Shown here piece after piece: positions 56,701 through 64,000 of a stretch of DNA of 64,000 nt. The notes under the pieces were generated by a model. That model saw only the letters and a program-made list of their open reading frames with translations, did no database searches and was not told the origin of the DNA. Position numbers and translations under genes: made by a program. Position 1 is the first letter of the stretch. Every line of letters begins with the position of its first letter. Origin of the DNA: Phytoseiulus persimilis (Eukaryota; Arthropoda; Arachnida; Mesostigmata; Phytoseiidae); contig CM075102.1 in NCBI GenBank assembly GCA_037576195.1, forward strand, positions 41,970,745 to 42,034,744, given 5' to 3'.

Positions 56701-59700
56701 TCGAAACGGAATGTCAAACGTCGCAATCATCGGCCGAATTCCAGGATGCAATCCAGGCGCGAAGGTTTCAGAGCGTCGGGAGATAGGCCAATCCTCGGGG
56801 AGGCACCTGGATGAAGACGAACTAGGGAGGTTAATGGTCTCGAATGATGCCGATTATTTGACCCACCGTTTCGGAAGATCGTCACGTATCGAACGAAGGT
56901 GATTCTTGTCACAACAACTCACTGGGCGCCAAGCGGTGTGAGATCGATGTCCATGGGAGAGGTTATCAACGGAAACGACCGTCGGGGAGTTTCAAACGAT
57001 ACGGTCATTTTCCAGATGAGTACTTCCCGGGGTGAGTCGGTGACGGACACACTAGCAGACAGCCACAGACAGCGCTTCTAAGAGTGTCGATACGGAAACA
57101 TCTCAACAGGTCCGAGAATCCAGTTTTACGTCCGCCAGAGCCCCCTTTCAAGGCGAAGTGTACAAAGTGGACATTCAATCTTCTTGTTGCTTCCCCCGCA
57201 AAACATGACATTGTCACCGAGTGAATCATTGGCCTCGAATCTGGTTTGGGGTTTACAGAGCTGAGCAACAGGACGTGATCTCTGAGCCTTACCAGCGGAG
57301 GTGGCAATGGATCTGCACTTCCCGAAATCTCACGAGCTCTGTGAACCATGACCAGAGCAGCAGGATTGCTGTTCCAGATACTTTGTTGCTATGTTCAATA
57401 TCATCTCTTCAGAAATCGCTGAGCCGCTGAAAATCGACGATTTGCGGGCCGGTTGAAGTTGGGGCTCAAAAAAGCTCCCTTCCTCCATGAGCAGCCTTCT
57501 TTCTAGTCTGACCATTCTCGAATCACAGAATTCTGGAGCGCTATTTTTCCCGCGTTATCGGAATTCCTGAATGAGCCACGAACCAAGAGCAAGGAACCGA
57601 AGATTCCAGAGCACTAGCGTAGCGAGTGGGGGAGGGGGGTCTCCCCGCCGGCCATCAAGGTCGTGGGCTCGGGGTCTGCGGCAGCGTATCGCCACGCCCG
57701 GGCATCGCGACGTCCTTCTGGAATCCAGCGACGCCATTCGCCAAATCCTACCTCGCGTCCCGAAACTTCCATAGGCCCCAAAGGTGGCGGGATCTCACTC
57801 TAGCGGACTTGCTATCGGATCCTTCGTCATGAGGGGCATCAGAATGAGCTTCCGCCCGGATATAACCGAGGGTCGCTGGGCTACTGTTCCAGAGATTTCA
57901 TTTCGGACAATCTGAGAATCTTGCGGACACGGCGCTGAAATCCTGGAATGCTCCTGTTCTGATCAGGAGTTTTGGAGCTGCGAGAAGCTTGATCCAGAAC
58001 GGGATGATATGGCATTCGACGTGGAAGAGACTTAACCACCACATATAGTTCCAGGAGCACTCGGATCGTTTCGGTTGGGGGAGAGTTTGGCCTACCCTGA
58101 AGATTTACAAGTTCCCGATGAACCGACTGAAAGTTGAGGTCTTCATCGCTCCCAAAACCTCATTCGTTGCTTCGAAGACAATAGACGGACTTATTCTGTG
58201 CTTTGCCCGAGTCGGAGCCATCAGCACGAGACTCATCTATTCTGTAGCGTCCTCCTCTCCCCGAAACAATTATTATCTCAGCTCATCAGGTTCAGAATGA
58301 TCAGACGTAATCACCGATGAATGAGAACGCGCAGTTTTCACCGACTGAATGAGGTTGCACGGTCAGCTTGACCCCACGACGAGAAGTAGTGGTCTCGAGA
58401 AGAAAGAAAAATAATGGGAGTCTCAATCTCTTTGAAGACTCGACTGCGCAGGCCGAGATGTAAATCAGACGTCGTAGAGCGCAGGGCAACGATCTCAATT
58501 TTGGGAGCTGGATCGAACCCCTCGAGGAACGGTCGGGAAAATCGAGCGTTGTAACGCAGACGGCTGGTAAAACGGGATCTGTGCGCATTTCGAAGAGTCC
58601 CTCTTACTCGCCGCACCACCGAGCTCAACGACGATCCTGACTCCCAATATTCGCAAGCTTGCTCTCAGTGGAGAGTGAAAACTCTTGATGTGTGCAGCCA
58701 CGGCCTACAGCGATGAAACGTAAGGAGGATTTCCGCTATAACGGACGAGAATTTTTTCATTCGGCCGGCTCCATAGGTACAAACATCTCGTCACCGAGAA
58801 GGTCACGACGGAACAGGGAAATTTCAGGTTCCCGAGGTCGAGACTCCGGACTCCACCAGTGATAACAGCTACGATGAACGACCAAGGAGATGAAACAGCG
58901 TGATCAAAAACTACTAATGAAAAAATCTGCTTGGACCAGCTCTCGAAGCCCTGCGTCTGATGAGCCGCGCACATGATACGACGAGACACGATGTGTTTCC
59001 GAACATTTGGAGAGCCGAGTTTTCGAGAAAAAGTGCGGCTCGACCTTATGGGAAAGGGTAATCGAACACTGGTACCAGATGGGACAGCTCTGCAGAAGAT
59101 GCAACCGAAACGTGAACCGTTGGCGGGATTACCACGCTTTTGGGGCGGAATCCACGAAAATGAGAAAACTGATAACACGGTTGAAGTCGATTATCAATCA
59201 CGGATTCCTGATAATTCGTGACAGTGCCATTTGCAGGCGTCTGGATGGATTTGACATCGTGGAACTTCCGTATTTCTTCTCCGCAGATCCAGATTGGGTA
59301 CCGAGCTGAAGAGTTCGATCATATAACGGACCGTATTCCAGGAGGGTATTGCCGATCCCACGCAGTGAGGTGCGTTAGTGAGTCCTGTTCGTCAGTGGGA
59401 GTTCTCGACCTGTTCGAGGGCGGGAGTACTGAAGGCATGGAAATGAAAGGAGACCGAACCCGAGCGCGTCGCGCAAATAAAATTGAAATTTGGTCCTCAT
59501 GGGGCCATGGGAAATCACTCGGACTGTATCATTCAAAGCTTGTTCTCGCGGAGCTCCAGGATTCAATGAAGCCTCCTGCGGGTGGTTCAAATATCTGCGC
59601 ATAGTTGTCCACTGGGAGTCCCGCAGAGCGTCGAAACAGCCATCCCGGTGATGTTTACGAGCATCGGCAACTGAGTTCATCAACGACCTCCACATCATTT

Positions 59701-61280
59701 CTCCCCCGTTGAGAGTTTGCCCACAATGGACAAGCCCCGTCGAGAGCGTTTTCGTTTGAAGAAACATTCACACAAATGTACTCCCATCGTCGGAATTCCC
59801 CTCCCCCCTTTCTAAGCCATGACAACAACTCTGCTAGCGGTACCATGCTTGATTAATTCCCCTCTGAGAGCTGGGGGACGGCGGCGATTCCTTCCAGTTC
59901 GGAGACATGAGACGGTTGTAAACGCAGCTCGAGCGGAACAAATCCGCTACGACCATCACGCTCACACCCATATCTTCAGGGCTGTCGATAATATTCGAGT
60001 CGGTCGGTGCAGCCTGGTGTCGCTCCTGTTCGAGCTAACGAGTTCGTCGCCGGTCTGGTAGTAAAGCCGAGGAAGGAAGGGGGGGGGGCTAAAGTCGTCC
60101 GCTCCTTCGGTTACTGGGACTGAGCCGAACGGACCCGAGCTTGGCCTTCACGAGGGCGAAGAGAGCCAGGCAGAGGAATATACGATGACAGCTGAGAACG
60201 GTGCAACACCGGTCGCATTAGAGTAATGCAGATCCATGGCGGCTTTTCGTACGTTGACATCACTCCTCTCACCAGAACAGCAATGATAGTAGCAGCGCAC
60301 GGGCACTTAACCAGACGGAAGTGTTATGATCCTGTGGCTCCATCCTTTGCTTCGAGCTTTCTTCGAGTGTCCGCTCGCGGGCCGGAGTTCGTATATTCAC
60401 ATGAGATGATAAATGATCATGTTTGGAGCGGAGCGAAAGACAGCGAGGAGCTCTCACGACCTTCAAGCTCGACGGGGTGAGGAGGGCGTCTTGCTTATCT
60501 CGGAGAGACAGTAGACACCGTGCCTCGAAAAAGTTTCGTCTTCTGAGTCAACTTTTGAAGCCGGCCAGAACCAAACGCTGATAACCGACCCCGGCATTCA
60601 GGCGGACGAGCGAGCAGACAAACGGGCAGCTTTTCTTTTCTTTCCCTCCCTGACAAGAAGCTGCCGCCGTCGTTCATCATTTTGGCAAATTTTCATGCTG
60701 GGGATCTCCTCCAGAGTGACGAAGAATCGCGCAGCGTCATATTCTCGATTTTCGCCGAGGCACTATCTACGTGCACGACCGATGGTGGGATATCGTTCCA
60801 TCGCGACGATCACCTGAACAGAAGAGCGGAAAGTTTTGAAACGATTACAGACTTCAGCGGGGGCCGAAGTTCACGGCGGCGCGCCACGAGAATTCGAGGA
60901 CAGAGCAGCCTTTGTTTCCGCGAAGAATGAGGTGTTGTCTTCGAGGGCAGAATTCTGTTCGAAGGGACACGGCGGGACTGACCGAACTTGAGGAAGACGC
61001 GATCAATCTGGAAACTGGAGTTGAGCAAGACGGGTGGTGAAGCTCAACCCGCCTGGAGATCCGGAAGTGTGTCATTGTCTTTGAGGCTCAACCGTCGGCG
61101 ACCGATATTTCCTCAGCTTACTACGAGTTCCCCCAGGCGCCGAAATAGACGAAAGGGATAGCCTCAGGTTCGACCTGGAAGTAGAGAAAATAATACGGCT
61201 ACAGAGGGCAAGAAACATCGCTTCGTAATGTGTTTGTTCTGAGCTACCTGAACGAGGAATCCAAACAAATCTGTGTAAAC
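53750..61280. other. Intergenic or intronic, no supported gene
   Basis: Many short overlapping frames on both strands, none with a recognisable domain or consistent splice chain. A run of ten G lies at 60079-60088. Confidence 0.35.
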
Positions 61281-61410
61281 AAAGCAAATGAAAAATCTTT
61301 CCAATTTAGCGAGCAACCGCATCAGCAGCAGCGAAAGAACACCGACGCCGGCGCCACGACCACACGCGGGTCACAGCACAGAAATGAAAAAAAACGACTT
61401 CGATGAGATC

Positions 61411-61467
61411 GAGCAGCTCCGCGTGCGAAAGTGCGAGCAGCTCCGCGTGCGAAAGTGCGAGCAGCTC
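61411..61467. repeat. 24-bp tandem repeat, two copies plus a part
   Basis: The unit gagcagctccgcgtgcgaaa(gtgc) lies at 61411-61434 and 61435-61458, and its first nine bases recur at 61459-61467. It is in frame in a 116-codon plus-strand ORF (61288-61638), reading EQLRVRKC twice. The ORF itself has no recognisable family. Confidence 0.85.
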
Positions 61468-61639
61468 AACGGAGCAAAACAGCTCGAGTCTGCGCGATAC
61501 TTTTATTTCTGCCCCCCGGTCCGCCACGAGATCGCCGCCACGTCTATTCCAGCCGTGGGAACGAAAACAACCATTTTGGCGAGGCAAGCATATGAAGTAG
61601 CACAAAGATCCGCCAGCGCCAAACGGGCACGTCCATAAG

Positions 61640-64000
61640 CTTCCTCGTCGTGCGGCTCTTATGATGCCATGGTCGCAGCTCGAATCAGAACTATGTTCTC
61701 CACAGAAATGCCAGAAACGAGGGAGGAGGAAAATTCAGCCTCGGCGATATTTTGAACTGGAAGCGATCCCCTCGACCGATTCATACTGGGTGGTTCCTAT
61801 GAAACATTGCCTTGCTCCGATGTGGAATCCAACGTTGTGATCTATGATCTTCCATCACATCCAGATAGAAAACCACAACTGGATACTCACCGAACAAGAA
61901 GAAACTACATCTGGTCTGAAACACAATTCTTATTCCTTGTCAATGGTCACTGACTGAGCTGCGAGTTCAACTTGAACCAGGATCTTGAGCCGAAGGTAGC
62001 TTTTGACAACGGCGTAGCCAGGATTTCCTCCGGGGGGCTGAGATTTTCTGCGTCCGCCTACTTTCCACGCATTCTGCGACACCCTGAAGAAGCCTTTCCT
62101 TCATCGTCTCCCAAATCCGAAGAGGATCTATGAAATCTCTCAATTTATGGAGTCCAATGACAACGGTAAGTTCGCCTTGTCCACAGCAACAAGAGAGCTC
62201 ACGTTCGACTTGAGAGCTCGACTGAGACAGTATGAGCCCAAAAGTTCCGGGGATGGGGGGAGGCGGCTGAAGGCTGCCCCCCCCCCTCTACGCTTGAAGA
62301 CGTTGTGAAGTTGTGATAGGAGCGGTCACATACTTCCGAATCAGGCGCGACCCACAGCGCCACTACGGAACCCTCGTTCTCGGAAGACTGGTAGTTGTTC
62401 CAACCTTTTTTTATGACCTACGTGCATGACTTCTATTAACGCCGCCTCTGAATCATTAGCTCGCTCAGATTGGACAGTCTTCCTACCCGTTGATTGAACA
62501 GCAGAGACTCACTCGATGGTTCCCCTGTCACCCGTCCACGCTACCAGTACGTTGTGTCTGCCTTCGCCCTGTGGTCATCACCACCGAGGTTCACTTGCTA
62601 GAGTCCAACAGCCTCCCTTCAGTATCGGTCCGGTCCGGCTCGACCATCGTCACCGTCGCTGCCGCCGCGTGTATTATCTTCATCATCAGTGGAAGTCTCG
62701 TATCACCGAAGGCTGTCTTCGTCGTACAGGAAGCGGGCCAAACACAGCCGACAGAGGAAATGGCGTCATCCGATGTTCCTAAGCACTTGCAGCAGTCAGA
62801 GCGGGCGCAGCGAAATAGCTGTAGGAGGGAGGTGGTCGTCATTGTTATCATGTTTCGACAGTTATTCAGCGGCTCGGTCCGCTGAGCCCCCGAATCGCCG
62901 CTCCAACGACTCACTTAGTCCAGCAGTTCAATTAGTCGATGCGTAAGATACGAATCGGGAAAAACTCTCTCCCCTCCTCCCGGATGGGTCTCAGCCTGTT
63001 TCGAGCTGCACTCATAGGTGATCAGTGCTCGCTGCGACACAACAAAATGGAGTTTCGACGAATCGCTCGGCAGCCTGCTGGCCGCTCGAGCGTCCCACCG
63101 GGCGGAGATTCAATCGTAGAATTCGATTCCGCTCATGATGACAATTTCTAGCTGTACCAAGTGTCGCAAAAATTTCATGGTCGGCACCCTCTCCCCATTA
63201 CGCAGAAATTTCCGGCGGAGGACTCGAGTGAACAGAGCACGAGAGGTCTTTTGAATCCAGGGAGGGGCCGTCCGAACGGAAGGAGGGCATTCCACCGCAT
63301 GGGCAGTCGTCAAAAGAGTTTTATGTTTTTCTCTGCGGCTGTTAAGGTCGCAGATACGAAATGCGAGTGACGGTTTTTACGTCGCATCTCCTAGCCGTTG
63401 CTGGCTGGCTGGGCGGCTGGATGACTGGAGGCCTAATTGAAGCGAGGGCTCATACTGGTTGATAGTGCTGCTCGTTAACTGGCCATCGTGGCCTGCTAGG
63501 CCTTCGGCTTCATTTTGTTGGCCGTCCGCAGAGCGTTGTTTGGCCGTGGCGCTGACTCGAAGCCTGACGGTCGTTCTCGCTCCCGCCGCCTTCCTTCGTC
63601 GACCCTGTATACGTCGGCGGGATCGTCAAGAAATCGAGGACGGCTAGAGGAGTACGGCAGCGCGATCAGACGTACAGACCGAGGGGAGAACGAGGAAGAG
63701 TCGAGAAGGCGAAGGTTGATCCCTTGATCCTCTTAATTTGAGGCGCTGCGACGTCTTTGCTTTTGTTTCACCAATGAAGACCAGTCGTATTCTTTGCTCG
63801 TTGGAACTTCCTGTTTTTTGACGTACGCTCAAACAGCTGGTTTCGAATTGAACAGCGGAGGATTTCTTGGTTCTATGTGAGATTTCTCCAACGCTTTCCT
63901 ACGTCCGTCTCTCGCCCTGTCGACTTCCGGCTCGAGTCCTGTCTCCGACGAGTTGACATGGCGCTATTAATTTGCTCCATCTCTCGGTATCTGGTCTGTA
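61640..64000. other. Intergenic or regulatory, no supported gene
   Basis: The stretch is rich in CG-containing trinucleotides and pyrimidine tracts, and holds a run of C at about 62275-62286. No coding exon could be supported up to the window edge. Confidence 0.35.

Noticed and set aside
58118-58300. Segment considered as a second DEG/ENaC TM2 region
   Set aside because: It lacks the G-x-S filter and G-x-x-G-L-W block, and no cysteine-rich exons lie upstream.
1-64000. CRISPR arrays, operons, bacterial promoters
   Set aside because: No spaced direct repeats of that type; introns, poly(A) signals and gene density show a eukaryotic nuclear locus.

Overview
This window looks like nuclear DNA from an arthropod, most likely a chelicerate of mite type. 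The evidence is sparse genes, mid-range GC, short GT-AG introns of about 74-165 bp, AATAAA poly(A) signals, decayed DNA transposons and LINEs, and a cluster of intronless seven-helix chemoreceptor genes of the gustatory receptor (GR) type. The compact introns and divergent single-exon GRs would suit a phytoseiid predatory mite such as Galendromus/Metaseiulus, but that species-level guess is inference. There are no operons, ribosome binding sites or CRISPR arrays, and no bacterial features.

Layout. At 1.5-3.3 kb (+) lies an intact type I membrane protein gene with an Ig-like region, an EB-like cysteine module, one membrane helix and two PPAY motifs. At 7.25-8.08 kb a 45-bp minisatellite is overlaid by a perfect 385-bp tandem duplication. 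From 14.2 to 33.2 kb is a chemoreceptor cluster: four intact GR genes (14256-15329 +, 20463-21635 -, 27216-28391 -, 30363-31508 +) and a decayed GR tail near 33.0-33.2 kb. Mobile DNA sits among them: a 3.3-kb Mutator-like element (about 15764-19061) with long inverted ends and a spliced but broken FLYWCH/MULE transposase gene, a LINE reverse transcriptase relic (25077-26168), a possible LINE ORF1 scrap (22.0-22.2 kb) and a possible tRNA-derived SINE scrap (27.1 kb). At 36.2-38.5 kb (+) an 11-exon DEG/ENaC sodium channel gene can be followed exon by exon with all splice phases compatible, and a possible extra 5' exon lies at 35.1 kb.

From 38.5 to 64 kb I find no convincing complete gene. There are weak candidates: an ionotropic-receptor-like broken fragment (43.4-44.5 kb), a small secreted ORF (50.1-50.4 kb) and a cysteine-rich exon-like ORF (53.6 kb). 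The rest reads as intergenic or intronic DNA.

Functionally, the GRs and the DEG/ENaC channel both belong to families used in arthropod contact chemosensation. Co-location here does not show that they work together. The GR cluster looks like a tandem-expanded, transposon-invaded sensory locus in which copies are born, inverted and lost.
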